A stretch of DNA of 61,375 bases from STF1-138 sp035356975 (GTDB lineage Bacteria; Patescibacteriota; Patescibacteriia; UBA1558; S5-K13), in contig DAORGW010000002.1 in the NCBI GenBank assembly GCA_035356975.1, positions 1 to 61,375 of the forward strand, given 5' to 3'. Under the pieces are notes generated by a model, which did not search any database, was not told the origin of the DNA, and saw nothing but the letters and a program-made list of their open reading frames with translations. The position numbers were made by a program, and so were the translations under genes. Positions 8,879 through 18,492 of the stretch are shown piece by piece. The first letter of the stretch is position 1; each line of letters opens with the position of its first letter.

Positions 8879-8889
8879 AAAATTATTAA

Positions 8890-11652
8890 TTATTTTTTAT
8901 CTAAAATAAATCCGTTTGCAAGGTCACTAGAAAATTCTTTATTTTGCTTAAAATTGTCTAAATTTGACCAAATCAACTTCAGTGAATCAGACCATTTATA
9001 ATTAAATTCTATATCTCCCTCTATTCCCGATTGCTTCTGATAAATCACAGAATAACTACTAAATTTATTAGAATTATCTTTGAATAATCCATTTAAAAAG
9101 GATTGTAGTGATTCAAAACTTAATATAAATGGTAGCTCATATTTCACATAAACAATTTTTTCTTCACCAGGACGAATTTCTTGCCAGCCAGCAAAAGTTG
9201 TTTTTCCTAGTTCATCAAATATTTCAATTCCAGATGCTTTATCAACGGACACTCTTCCCTGTAACTCCAATAATTTTCCAAACTCTTGAGATCCATATGA
9301 TGGTTTTACATAATCTTTTTCTGGGAAAGAATCAAATCCACCAGCTTCAATTAATTTAGAACCATATGGAACATAAATTCTCATGTAATTTTTATTTGTG
9401 GCTTGTGCAAAAAAATTATCAGAAACTTCATTAAATTTTCTTACAATTCTTACCGTGTCGATAATTTTACCATTAGAGAGCACCTCAACATTATGATAAA
9501 TTTTTTGTTTTATAAATTCATCTGTTTTTCCTCCACCAATATTTGTATTTACAACAGATAAATAATCCTTATCTGTCTCTCTCATAGAACCAGACCAACC
9601 ATAGTTATCTACAAATGCTTCTAGTGAAGAATCACTAAAATACATTTGAATATCTTTACTTGAAACACCCCTATCAAAAAGCTTCGCAATTTCTACATAA
9701 TTTAAATTTTTATCATTAAATAATCTATCTAATATTTTTTGCATCATCTCACCTATAACTTTTTTGGGTTTGTTTTCTTCTTTATCATATTTAAATTCAA
9801 CAATTTCTTGAATTTCTCTATAAAAATTTTTTTCTGTTATATCTAAATTATATTCATCTATGTGAACTGGGCCAGTCAACTTCAAAACATCAAGCATTAC
9901 ATCGCTATTTATTGAAATCACTCCGTCAACAGTCTGCCCGCCAGCTCTTTCAAAATTTTCTGCAATTGTAGAATATGATATTGGTGCATCTAACCACCAG
10001 TTCATATCCCAAAAATAAAAATTTGGATTTATAAGCCACAGTGGTTTTGGTGCTATAAAACTATCTGTAATTCCAGCTCTATAATCATATGGTCCGCCGG
10101 GTGGAACAATTATATTTTGAATTTCTCCTTGTTTTATATCGACTATAGCTAGAGATCCTATAAATCCACCCGTTGGACGAAGTTCATTATTATTTTGAAA
10201 TAATAATAAATATCTTTTAGTTCCATTTGAACCTAAAATTTGATTTGTAACATCAAAAAGAGAAGTAATTTTATCTATATTTGAAGTAAGTAGAGGAAAT
10301 TTTTCTTTCATTAATTTAAATTTTCCCCTATATTCTTGTGGTAAAACGTTTTCATTTATCTCAGATATGTTTTTGCCAGCTAATTTAAGACTATCTTTAC
10401 ATTTTTCTAAATTATCCTGAATTAATTTAATCTTTTGTGTTAATGTTAATCCTTCTTGATCAGTTAATGCTGAATTTATATAAACAGCTGATTCTGACAA
10501 CAATCTACCAGTTTCAATTAATTTCTCTCCATAATCAATTTGTTTACCTTGGTTTGGAATTAATTTTAATATTTGATTTATAATCTCCCCATGCTGATTT
10601 ATTTCATTTTCGGCTTCTGTAAATTTCTGATTAGCGTTTGAAAAATTTGAATGTGCATTTTCAAAATCGTATCCAACCATTGACTTTATTCCACTTTCTA
10701 AACTCTGATAAGCCTGCTCAGAAATACCAAGCACCCTTCCTTTAGTTTCATTTAATTTATTTACAAAAGCAGAAAAATTAATAATTATAATTATTAAAAT
10801 AGAACTTATCACGAAAGCAAATAATTTTTTATAAAATTTAAATCCGCTTGGCTTAAATAATTTTGATGGTTCTATTTTTGAAACTTCTAATTTAATTTCC
10901 TTATATCTATTTTTTGGTTTTTTTTCTGACACAACAAACATTTTATAAACACCGCGACCAAGCATGTCTACTGAAGCAACAAGAGAAACGCTAGCATTTA
11001 CAATGCCTTTTGCAATATATTTTACTGGATAAAGTGAATAAACAAAAAAATTATTAGTTCCCTCACCAAGAAAATAAACCAATTTAACAAATTTATTTTT
11101 TAATAGTATTTTTGAAATTTCTCTAAAATAAGAATCTGAAACGCTTTTAAGTGTTTTTTTCTTTGGGATATCAAAAGATAAATCTCTATTTATATTTTGA
11201 TCTTTTTGTACTTTGTCTCTTAGATTGATAACATGTTGAGAATTTTTATTTGTGTTAACACTTCCAAACACTGTAGAATCATTATCTCCTATTTTGATTT
11301 TATAGTTAAAATTTTGTCTTAAAAATTCTGCATCAGCCACATCTTGCTTTATTATTCTTTCAATTTCATTAAGCTCTGTAGAATCTTCAATATTTTTTTT
11401 ATCTTCAATTACTTCTTTTTTTAGATCTAAAAAATTTGGAGAATAATTGATTTCCGCTTCTTTTAAAAATGAATCTAAATCATTTAAAACTTCATTATTA
11501 TAATACAAAAAATTATCCTTATTTATATCAGGAGAAATTTCTTCTATTTGAGAAACATTTATTTTTTTATTTTTTTCTTTTATAACAGAAGAATTCTTCC
11601 TTTTAGCTACTTTTTTAGGAAGATTTTTCTGTAAGACATTTGTCTTTTTCAT
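8890..11652 (-). CDS. DUF4012 domain membrane protein, 920 aa
   Basis: This protein belongs to the DUF4012 family, frequent in Patescibacteria and in some Gram-positives and of unknown function, probably at the cell surface. It has a charged cytoplasmic N-terminal region of about 270 residues, one membrane helix near 275-297, a coiled region, and the DUF4012 core. In the core, LLLFQNNNELRPTGGFIGSL near 480-500 is the family signature. The C-terminus (about 700-900) is beta-rich. The ATG follows a TATAAT box by seven bases, suggesting a leaderless message. It ends upstream of the 250-aa membrane gene; no partner suggests a role. Confidence 0.85.
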   Translation of the reverse strand: MKKTNVLQKNLPKKVAKRKNSSVIKEKNKKINVSQIEEISPDINKDNFLYYNNEVLNDLDSFLKEAEINYSPNFLDLKKEVIEDKKNIEDSTELNEIERIIKQDVADAEFLRQNFNYKIKIGDNDSTVFGSVNTNKNSQHVINLRDKVQKDQNINRDLSFDIPKKKTLKSVSDSYFREISKILLKNKFVKLVYFLGEGTNNFFVYSLYPVKYIAKGIVNASVSLVASVDMLGRGVYKMFVVSEKKPKNRYKEIKLEVSKIEPSKLFKPSGFKFYKKLFAFVISSILIIIIINFSAFVNKLNETKGRVLGISEQAYQSLESGIKSMVGYDFENAHSNFSNANQKFTEAENEINQHGEIINQILKLIPNQGKQIDYGEKLIETGRLLSESAVYINSALTDQEGLTLTQKIKLIQDNLEKCKDSLKLAGKNISEINENVLPQEYRGKFKLMKEKFPLLTSNIDKITSLFDVTNQILGSNGTKRYLLLFQNNNELRPTGGFIGSLAIVDIKQGEIQNIIVPPGGPYDYRAGITDSFIAPKPLWLINPNFYFWDMNWWLDAPISYSTIAENFERAGGQTVDGVISINSDVMLDVLKLTGPVHIDEYNLDITEKNFYREIQEIVEFKYDKEENKPKKVIGEMMQKILDRLFNDKNLNYVEIAKLFDRGVSSKDIQMYFSDSSLEAFVDNYGWSGSMRETDKDYLSVVNTNIGGGKTDEFIKQKIYHNVEVLSNGKIIDTVRIVRKFNEVSDNFFAQATNKNYMRIYVPYGSKLIEAGGFDSFPEKDYVKPSYGSQEFGKLLELQGRVSVDKASGIEIFDELGKTTFAGWQEIRPGEEKIVYVKYELPFILSFESLQSFLNGLFKDNSNKFSSYSVIYQKQSGIEGDIEFNYKWSDSLKLIWSNLDNFKQNKEFSSDLANGFILDKK

Positions 11653-11718
11653 ATATTATATTATACAACTTTTTTACTAAATTGAGAAATATTTTGATAA
11701 AAAATTATTTAAAAGAAA

Positions 11719-11744
11719 AAGCATCCCGTTTTACCGAGATGCTT
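11719..11744 (-). terminator. Terminator of the 98-aa membrane protein gene
   Basis: AAGCATC and GATGCTT form a stem with an inner CG/CG pair. On the minus strand the hairpin is followed by TTTTTC and more T. It ends the gene at 11765-12061. Confidence 0.8.
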
Positions 11745-11764
11745 CAGAGAAAATGCAAAGCAGA

Positions 11765-12061
11765 CTATATTGTGTTTGATTTGTATTTTCTCAATTTTTT
11801 GTATATTCTCCAAATCTTCCATTGGAGAATAGTAAAAAACCCCACCAATCCTCCAGCCATAAAGCAAAAGACCAGAAATATAACTAAATCCATCACGGTC
11901 AAAATTTTCACCCAATTAAAAATAGATGAAATTAGACCCAGGACGGCGAAGATAATTGCCGGAATTCCAAGAGTTTGATGAAGATCCATCTTGTCAAGAA
12001 GATTATTAAACCTTCTGAACCCTACCCCAGAAAGCCTGGGTTTAAAAAATACTGGTATCAT
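11765..12061 (-). CDS. Small two-helix membrane protein, 98 aa, stand-alone
   Basis: The frame encodes a basic N-terminus and two membrane helices (about 32-51 and 56-78), ending in a lysine-rich tail. It has a strong SD (GGGGAGGA, five bases before the ATG), a promoter at 12096-12124 and its own terminator, so it is a complete single-gene unit. Its sequence is less AT-rich than the neighbours. No family is recognised. Overlapping frames on both strands here lack an SD and are judged to be shadows. Confidence 0.8.
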   Translation of the reverse strand: MIPVFFKPRLSGVGFRRFNNLLDKMDLHQTLGIPAIIFAVLGLISSIFNWVKILTVMDLVIFLVFCFMAGGLVGFFTILQWKIWRIYKKLRKYKSNTI

Positions 12062-12095
12062 GATTCCTCCCCATTAGAGCATTTTTAATATATAA

Positions 12096-12124
12096 ATCAT
12101 ATCATATTTTAATATTTTTGTCAA
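12096..12124 (-). promoter_or_regulatory. Promoter of the 98-aa membrane protein gene
   Basis: On the minus strand TTGACA (12119-12124) and TATGAT (12096-12101) are separated by 17 nt, with TGA just before the -10. Confidence 0.75.
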
Positions 12125-12177
12125 TAATTTACAAATAAACAAAAAATGACTTAATTATAGACATTTTTATATATTAC

Positions 12178-13281
12178 TTACTTATATATCTCTAGTGTTT
12201 GTCTTGTCATTTTTTCCCATGTATAATTTTTCAATAATTCCTGTGATTTTAACCTCAAATCTTTTTTCAAATCATCATCGGTTAAAATTTTATTTAATTG
12301 TTCTATAAAATTAGTTTCATCTTTTGGATCAAAATAAATTGCACAGTCTTTTAATATTTCTGGCAAACATGAATAATTACTTGATAAAACTACGGCAGAA
12401 TTTGTCATAGCTTCAAGTGGTGGAAGTCCAAATCCCTCACAGAGTGATGGGAAAACATAAACAGAACATTTTTTATATAAAATACTTAAATTAGAATCAT
12501 CTACAAATCCAGCAAAAATTATATTTTTAAAACTATTATCTGTAACAAATTGCTTAAGTCGTTTATAAAAATAATCCTCTTTTCCTACAAGCACCAATTC
12601 GTAATTTTCTAAATGTTCAAATTTATTAAAGGTGGAAATTAAAAACTCCAAATTTTTATGTGGATAGGCGTTTCCCACATAAAGCAAAAAATCTTTTTTT
12701 ATATTTAATTTATTTAAAATATCTAAACTTTCATTGCTTGATACCAGCTTGTGGGAAACGCCCTCGTAAGTTACAAAAACCTTATCGCTTTTAATCTTAA
12801 AAAATTTTACAATGTCTAATTTTGTAAATTCTGATACGGCTATAATTTTTTTAGATTTTTTTACTGCATTTGAAATTACCATTCTATATAAAATATTTTT
12901 TATAAAATATTTAATTGGTGAAAGTGTTGTCGCTTTTTGAGATGGATATCTTGTAAGGATTAGATCGTGAATTGTTACTATAAATGGAAATTTACAATAA
13001 AGAGGAACATTAAAATGTGGAAAATGAACTAAATCTGGTTTAATTTTTTTTAAAATTTTTGGAACTTCTAATTGTTCTTTTAATCCGTACCAAGGAATAT
13101 CAACTATAACTTTTTTAAAATTAGATTTTTTTGATTCATATTTATTTTCATTTTCACGATTTATCAAAATAAAATAATGATTATCGTGATCAACACTTTC
13201 TAAATTAAAAACTAACTCACTGACATATCTTCCTATGCCAGTTGCAGTGCCCATAAATCTTGCATCAATTAATATTTTCAT
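12178..13281 (-). CDS. Glycosyltransferase family 4 (GT-B)
   Basis: A GT4 retaining glycosyltransferase that would transfer a sugar from a nucleotide donor to a surface glycan. The N-terminus MKILIDARFMGTATGIGRYV has the acceptor-side GIGRY loop. LLYVGNAYPHKNLE begins the donor domain, and the E-x7-E motif lies in CEGFGLPPLEAM near 275-295. At 367 residues it is full length and soluble. It is the last gene of the four-gene glycan cluster 12178-16977; three nt separate it from the next GT4. The sugar cannot be predicted. Confidence 0.9.
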   Translation of the reverse strand: MKILIDARFMGTATGIGRYVSELVFNLESVDHDNHYFILINRENENKYESKKSNFKKVIVDIPWYGLKEQLEVPKILKKIKPDLVHFPHFNVPLYCKFPFIVTIHDLILTRYPSQKATTLSPIKYFIKNILYRMVISNAVKKSKKIIAVSEFTKLDIVKFFKIKSDKVFVTYEGVSHKLVSSNESLDILNKLNIKKDFLLYVGNAYPHKNLEFLISTFNKFEHLENYELVLVGKEDYFYKRLKQFVTDNSFKNIIFAGFVDDSNLSILYKKCSVYVFPSLCEGFGLPPLEAMTNSAVVLSSNYSCLPEILKDCAIYFDPKDETNFIEQLNKILTDDDLKKDLRLKSQELLKNYTWEKMTRQTLEIYK

Positions 13282-13284
13282 AAA

Positions 13285-14427
13285 TTAAAATATTTTCAAT
13301 AAATCTTGTGCGCACTCTTTCCAATTTTCATAATAAGTATCATCAAATGTTTTATTTTTGTAAAAATTATATAAATCACTATTTTCCAATAAGGATTTTA
13401 TCCCCAAATAAAATGATTCTATGTTATATGCTTCACAAAGTAACGTATTTTTTCCAATTATTTCTGGCATTGAAGAATTATTTGACGAAACTGTAACACA
13501 ATTACAGGCTAAAGCTTCAAGTGGTGGAAGCCCAAATCCTTCATAAAAAGATGGCCAAATAAATATTTTTGCACTATTATATAGTGCTGGCAATTCATCG
13601 TATTTAACATAACCCAAAAATTTTATTCTTGATTTTATAGAATCTTTTAATTTATGAAAATTTAAATCAAATTTATATTTCATCCATCCAAAATCTCCAC
13701 AAATTACTAAATCTAGATTACTAAAATCAGATGTTAATTTTTCAAAAACAGCTAATATACAATCTAAATTTTTTCTTGGTTCAATTGTTCCTACGTAGAG
13801 TAAAAAATCTCTATTTAGTCCATATTTATCCTTAAAATTTTGAATTTCTAAATTATCTAATTTCTTATAGTTTGTTGATATACCTAAATGATTTACAATA
13901 ATTTTTTCTTTTTTAATTTTTAAAAAATTCATGAGGTCAAATTTTGTATTTTCAGAAACACAGATAATTCTATCGGCTCTTTTGATAAGTTTCTTGGGGC
14001 GCACAAAAAAATGCCACAAGTTTCTCTTAAAATCAAAAAAATGTTTAAATAAAAAAAAGCTTATATCATGAATTGTGAGAATCAATCTTGTTTTATTTGA
14101 TAGAACGCATGGAGAAATATTTGGCAACCAAAAACAATCCAATTGTATATTTTTTTTCTTATTTATTAATTTATCAATTTTTGGATAATTAAAGAAAAAA
14201 TTTGCAAGAAGGATTAATTTACTTGGAATATTAAAATGAATATGATAAACATTTTTATAATTATCTAAATCAAAATTAATTTTTATATTTTTTTTTCCAA
14301 AAGTTATGAGATAATATTCGTTTTCACTATCTATATCAAAAAGATTTTCTAAAACATTTTTTAGATAAACTCCTATCCCACTTATATTTTCCTGCCTAAG
14401 TGATGTTATATCAATTCCTATTTTCAT
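13285..14427 (-). CDS. Glycosyltransferase family 4 (GT-B)
   Basis: A second GT4 enzyme, 380 residues. It starts MKIGIDITSLRQENISGIGVYL, has the donor-domain start LLYVGTIEPRKNLD and the E-x7-E motif in YEGFGLPPLEAL near 295-310. It overlaps the upstream glycosyltransferase (14411) by 17 nt, which supports co-translation. It resembles its downstream neighbour in layout, consistent with an old duplication. Likely acts on the lipid-linked glycan started by the sugar transferase at 15595. Confidence 0.9.
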   Translation of the reverse strand: MKIGIDITSLRQENISGIGVYLKNVLENLFDIDSENEYYLITFGKKNIKINFDLDNYKNVYHIHFNIPSKLILLANFFFNYPKIDKLINKKKNIQLDCFWLPNISPCVLSNKTRLILTIHDISFFLFKHFFDFKRNLWHFFVRPKKLIKRADRIICVSENTKFDLMNFLKIKKEKIIVNHLGISTNYKKLDNLEIQNFKDKYGLNRDFLLYVGTIEPRKNLDCILAVFEKLTSDFSNLDLVICGDFGWMKYKFDLNFHKLKDSIKSRIKFLGYVKYDELPALYNSAKIFIWPSFYEGFGLPPLEALACNCVTVSSNNSSMPEIIGKNTLLCEAYNIESFYLGIKSLLENSDLYNFYKNKTFDDTYYENWKECAQDLLKIF

Positions 14428-15508
14428 TTAATTTTTCATTAATATAATCTCTAATTTCTTCTTCAAATCTCGTACGAGAAAAATTTTGTGCATGATTTTT
14501 TATAAATTCATGATCAAAACTCATTTTAGAAAAATCTAACACCGCCTCTGCAAGTGATTGCCAATTCTGCTCTTCAAAAAATACTCCTGTTTTATTTTCT
14601 ATCATTGTTTCAAGAGCCCCACCTTTTTTGTATGCAATTACAGGACAACCGGAGGCAAGCGCTTCCACAAGTGAAATTCCAAAATCTTCTTCCTGTGGAT
14701 GAATAAATGCTTTAGCGCGAGATAAATATTTAAATTTTTCTTGATCACTAAGCTCTCCCAAAAATTCTATATTATCTTTTGCTGTTTTTTTATAGTAATC
14801 AATATCTCCACCACCAATAATTTTTAATGGCAATTTTAATTGATTAAAAGTCTGAATTGCTAAATCTATTTTTTTGTATGGTCTTAGGCGAGATACTAAA
14901 ATATAATAATTCTCTTTTGTCTCGGAATAAAAATTTTCTACATCAACCGGTGGATAAATAACATAAGATTCTTTATTGTAATATTTTTTAATTCTATCTG
15001 CTATAAATTTTGAATTTGCAATAAAATAATCTACTTCTTGTGCTTTTTTATAATCCCATTCTTTCATATTTTCTAAAACATTTATTAAAAAATATTTGAT
15101 AGGTTTGGGAAAACGAAGTCCATCAACGTATTCTTTCATATCACTCCATAAATATCTTGTTGGTGTGTGACAATAACAAAAATGAATTGTGTTTTTTGGC
15201 TTTGTAATTCCTTTTGCAAAAGCAGACGTAGAAGATAAAATTACATCATACTCGGATAAATCAAAACTCTCCCATGCTTTTGGCATTAAAGTTAAAAATA
15301 ATTTAAAAAGTTTTGTAGAACCAGGAATTTTTTGAATATATGAAGTTCTAATATCACAATTTTTCAAAAATTCTCTACTTCTTTTATTACAAATTAGTGT
15401 ATAGATGGGACTTTCTGGATAAATTTTATGAAATTCCAAAAGCACTCTTTCTGCACCACCAATTTGAAATAAATGATCGTGTGTTATTGCTAATTTATTG
15501 TCTTTCAT
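14411..15508 (-). CDS. Glycosyltransferase family 4, mannosyltransferase-like
   Basis: From the Met at 15508 the protein starts MKDNKLAITHDHLFQIGGAERVL; the GGAERV loop is typical of WbaZ/mannosyltransferase-like GT4 enzymes. The donor domain has VSRLRPYKKIDLAI and the E-x7-E motif in EEDFGISLVEALASG. A longer frame reaches 15544, but those 12 residues are not family-like. No SD is visible. It is the second gene of the glycan cluster, following the sugar transferase and a probable terminator hairpin. Confidence 0.88.
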   Translation of the reverse strand: MKDNKLAITHDHLFQIGGAERVLLEFHKIYPESPIYTLICNKRSREFLKNCDIRTSYIQKIPGSTKLFKLFLTLMPKAWESFDLSEYDVILSSTSAFAKGITKPKNTIHFCYCHTPTRYLWSDMKEYVDGLRFPKPIKYFLINVLENMKEWDYKKAQEVDYFIANSKFIADRIKKYYNKESYVIYPPVDVENFYSETKENYYILVSRLRPYKKIDLAIQTFNQLKLPLKIIGGGDIDYYKKTAKDNIEFLGELSDQEKFKYLSRAKAFIHPQEEDFGISLVEALASGCPVIAYKKGGALETMIENKTGVFFEEQNWQSLAEAVLDFSKMSFDHEFIKNHAQNFSRTRFEEEIRDYINEKLNENRN

Positions 15509-15550
15509 AATAAGAATTATAAATAATTTAACCCCCTCGGTCAAATAATA

Positions 15551-15574
15551 AAAATGAGCAAAAAACTCATTTTT
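15551..15574 (-). terminator. Hairpin after the sugar transferase gene
   Basis: AAAATGAG and CTCATTTT form an 8-bp AT-rich stem with a CAAAAAA loop. A T-rich run follows on the minus strand. It could attenuate transcription between the sugar transferase and the three downstream glycosyltransferases. Confidence 0.5.
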
Positions 15575-15594
15575 TAAATAAATTTATAGAATAA

Positions 15595-16977
15595 TTAAAC
15601 GGCTTCCTTTTTAAATAAAACCCTTATTGTTTTGAGTAGAATTCTTAGATCGAGCATTAAACTCCAATTTTCTATATAATAAACATCAAGTCTTACTTCG
15701 TCTTCAAATTTTAAATTTGAACGCCCTGAAACCTGTGCCATTCCGGTTATTCCTGGCTTTATAACCAACAATTGCATTTGCTCATCTTTATACTGAGCCA
15801 CCTCGCGTGGTTCATGTGCACGAGGTCCAACTAAACTCATTTGTCCTTTTATTACATTCAAAATTTGTGGAATTTCATCAATTGATGTTCGTCTTAAAAA
15901 TTTTCCAACGCGTGTAATTCTTGGATCGTTTTTCATTTTAAAAAGTGGTCCATCTCCTCTTTCATTAAATTTTATAAGCTCATCTTTCATTTTTTCAGCA
16001 TTAGAAATCATTGATCTAAATTTATACATTTTAAATTCTTTATTTCTAACTCCAATTCTTGTAAGCCCTACCAACACCGGTCCGCGAGAATCGATTTTTA
16101 TAATAATTCCTATAATTACATAAATTGGGATAAGGATAATTAATCCCAATATTGCGAGAATTAAATCGAAAAGTCTTTTGGAAATTCTACCCCAACCCTC
16201 AAGTTTAGTTCTTTTAATCTCCAAAATTGGTATTCCAGCTACATCATTTACTTCAAAATTTATTATTCTGGTATCAAGAAGTGATGCCGTGTATTTATAA
16301 GTAATATGTTTCACATTACATAAATTTATAAGTGCAGACACAAAATCTTTTTCAGCATATGGATCTGTTAAAATTATTTCATCAACTTTATTATTTAAAA
16401 TATAATTTTCAATTTCATAGATAGTGTTATTATTTATTGAAAAATGATTTACAATTTCATATCCATATGTTTTATCATTTTTAAATTCTATTTCTAATTC
16501 ATCTGCGGTTTCGTTTTTTCCCACAAGAATAATTTTTGTTTTTATAATTCCCTTTTTTGCTAAAATTCTTCTTGTTATATCAAGAACAATTCTTTCTAGT
16601 AGTAGAAATATTATTCCAATTATCCAATAAATTATAACTATAAATCTTGAAGAAAATAATCTCTGCTCAAAGAAAAAAGCAATTATAAGTATTAAAATAA
16701 ATGTTGAACAAGCTGAAAAAACTTTTGCAAATTTTTGATAAACCGTTCTTTTTTCAAAGCTATAAAGACCCGAAATCATAAACACTATAATTGCCACAAA
16801 TGATGTAGCAATTAATATTTGTAAAAATAAAAAAAACGGTAATTCAAAAATTACCGGTCTATATTGTGTTATAAATTGAGCAAATCTTAAATAATAAGCA
16901 ATAATTCCTGATACAATTAACAAAATAAAATCAAGAGGAATTTCTATTGCATTTAAAAAAAGTTTATTTCTTATCAT
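15595..16977 (-). CDS. Polyprenyl-phosphate sugar-1-phosphate transferase (WbaP/RfbP type)
   Basis: This enzyme would start glycan synthesis by moving a sugar phosphate from a UDP-sugar to undecaprenyl phosphate. The 460-residue protein has four N-terminal helices (to about 130), a soluble nucleotide-binding-like middle, a membrane re-entry near 265-285 and the catalytic C-terminal domain. That domain shows MYKFRSM, GRFLRRTSIDEIPQ-like KVGKFLRRTSIDEIPQ, MSLVGPRAHEP and KPGITGMAQVSGR. These are all diagnostic. It heads the glycan operon. Confidence 0.93.
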   Translation of the reverse strand: MIRNKLFLNAIEIPLDFILLIVSGIIAYYLRFAQFITQYRPVIFELPFFLFLQILIATSFVAIIVFMISGLYSFEKRTVYQKFAKVFSACSTFILILIIAFFFEQRLFSSRFIVIIYWIIGIIFLLLERIVLDITRRILAKKGIIKTKIILVGKNETADELEIEFKNDKTYGYEIVNHFSINNNTIYEIENYILNNKVDEIILTDPYAEKDFVSALINLCNVKHITYKYTASLLDTRIINFEVNDVAGIPILEIKRTKLEGWGRISKRLFDLILAILGLIILIPIYVIIGIIIKIDSRGPVLVGLTRIGVRNKEFKMYKFRSMISNAEKMKDELIKFNERGDGPLFKMKNDPRITRVGKFLRRTSIDEIPQILNVIKGQMSLVGPRAHEPREVAQYKDEQMQLLVIKPGITGMAQVSGRSNLKFEDEVRLDVYYIENWSLMLDLRILLKTIRVLFKKEAV

Positions 16978-16995
16978 AACAACAAATATAAATTT

Positions 16996-17390
16996 GCTAA
17001 ATTAGCTATAAGCCGAATTCTGTTTCCTCCAAAAGGAGGCGATGATCATCTATCTTGTCTATTTATCACTAAATAGATCTAGCAACTTACCACTCCCACA
17101 AAATGGGATTTCTTAGTTTTGCACCGAATAGAGTTTACCTCTTCTCTATTGTCGCTAATAGAGCGTCTGAGCTAATTATCTCAGAATTTCACCCTTATCC
17201 CCGACGATATTTCGCGAAGCGAAACGAATCAAGGGAAGGAATTTTTTCTGTTGCACTTGTCCTCTTTTAAAATCACTTTTAAAAGGATTGCCGTTAGCAA
17301 TTATTCCCGAGTTATAAAACTTGGCAAAATGGTGTTCGGACTTTCCTCGATAAACCATAATAGTTTACCGCGATCATCCACTAATCTAGC
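16996..17390 (-). ncRNA. rnpB: RNase P RNA, bacterial
   Basis: RNase P RNA is the ribozyme that matures tRNA 5' ends. On the minus strand the RNA has the universal P4 strand GAGGAAAGTCCG near the 5' end and ACAGAATTCGGCTTA near the 3' end. Helix P1 is ten base pairs: GCTAGATTAG (17381-17390) with CTAATTTAGC (16996-17005), one G.U. The length is about 395 nt. A promoter is visible upstream. An apparent 60-codon frame inside it is a chance frame. Confidence 0.95.
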
Positions 17391-17398
17391 TTATATAT

Positions 17399-17425
17399 AC
17401 TATAACAATTATTTAATTTTGTCAA
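17399..17425 (-). promoter_or_regulatory. Promoter of rnpB
   Basis: On the minus strand TTGACA (17420-17425) and TATAGT (17399-17404) are separated by 15 nt, with TGT just before the -10. The predicted start agrees with the 5' end of helix P1. Confidence 0.7.
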
Positions 17426-17436
17426 ATAAAATATTA

Positions 17437-18375
17437 TTATTTTTTATACCTGAGGTCTTTAAAAAAATTCAAAACATTGTCGTTTTCATACATTTGTAAT
17501 TTTTTTGGATCGCTTAATATACCGTCCCTTAAAGATTTCATATCTTTTTCATCATTTAATTGCTTGAAAAAAATTAAAATATTTTCATATTCTTTTGCAA
17601 TACTATCCTGATTTATACTTTTTGCATATTCAACAAAATATTCTAATTGCAATATTATCTGATCTATAATAATTAAACGAAAAGGGTGATTAATAAGTTT
17701 GTCATTGCTTCCTTTTTCCTGATTTATAACGCCCATCCAAAGCCTTATAACATTTTCTAAATTAAACATATCCATTCCTATAACAAGCTTTGGAATATTT
17801 TCTAAAGATAATTGATATGAATTCTCTGATTTAAAATATTTTATATTTGCCAATCTTCCATTTAGAATATCTCTTTTTAAACTTTCGACTTTTTTATTTA
17901 GTTGATCTGTATTTGAAGTAAGTGTTGCATCATAAGCCAAAGCCAAATGCTCATATTCATCTGATTCTTCTGGTAATAATTCCATTATAGTATCAACCCT
18001 ATTATGATAATCATCATACTTACAAGTACTAATTGTATGCACATTCATACCCAGTATTAAATTTTGTTCTATCTGATTATATAAAAAAGCCTCTAAAATA
18101 GTACCTATTTTTTTATTATTTTTTGCTATATCGGTATTTGATTCATCAAAATTATGTTCAAGAGCTTGTACGTGTTTTTTATCTTCATTTATTTCTGCTT
18201 GACTGTATTTAGTCAAGAAAACAGGGTCACTGATATCTATTGTATCTATACTAAGATTTTCTAATGCAATTTTGTAACACTCTTCTAGATACTCTGGATT
18301 TCTAAATGTTTCATTACTACGCTTAACCCTATCAGCCTCTTGAAAAAGTCTATTAATACTATCTTCAAATGACAT
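17437..18375 (-). CDS. Hypothetical protein, 312 aa, possibly nuclease-fold
   Basis: I do not recognise a named family. The protein is soluble, acidic and mostly helical. The central part reads TILEAFLYNQI, then YDDYHNRVDTIMEL, then HLALAYDATLT. An early Glu, a VD and a later Y/VDxT recall the core of PD-(D/E)XK-type folds common in Patescibacteria, but the catalytic Lys is not evident. That comparison is inference. It is single, divergent from the small gene at 18493, and has no SD. Confidence 0.65.
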   Translation of the reverse strand: MSFEDSINRLFQEADRVKRSNETFRNPEYLEECYKIALENLSIDTIDISDPVFLTKYSQAEINEDKKHVQALEHNFDESNTDIAKNNKKIGTILEAFLYNQIEQNLILGMNVHTISTCKYDDYHNRVDTIMELLPEESDEYEHLALAYDATLTSNTDQLNKKVESLKRDILNGRLANIKYFKSENSYQLSLENIPKLVIGMDMFNLENVIRLWMGVINQEKGSNDKLINHPFRLIIIDQIILQLEYFVEYAKSINQDSIAKEYENILIFFKQLNDEKDMKSLRDGILSDPKKLQMYENDNVLNFFKDLRYKK

Positions 18376-18443
18376 AATTTTAATATTAATTATTATCTAA
18401 TTATTAATATACTATATAAATTAATTATGAGCAAAATCATCTA

Positions 18444-18471
18444 TTGACAAATATAATGAATATGCTATAGT
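18444..18471 (+). promoter_or_regulatory. Promoter of the 94-aa small gene
   Basis: TTGACA (18444-18449) and TATAGT (18466-18471) are separated by 16 nt, with TGC just before the -10. Confidence 0.8.
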
Positions 18472-18492
18472 ATAAATCCTCAAGGAGGTATT

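Noticed and set aside
11640..11978. Plus-strand frame of 112 codons
   Set aside because: No SD, overlaps the 98-aa gene that has promoter, SD and terminator on the other strand.
17176..17358. Open frame of 60 codons on the minus strand
   Set aside because: It lies wholly inside RNase P RNA, whose P4 strand and P1 helix are clear.
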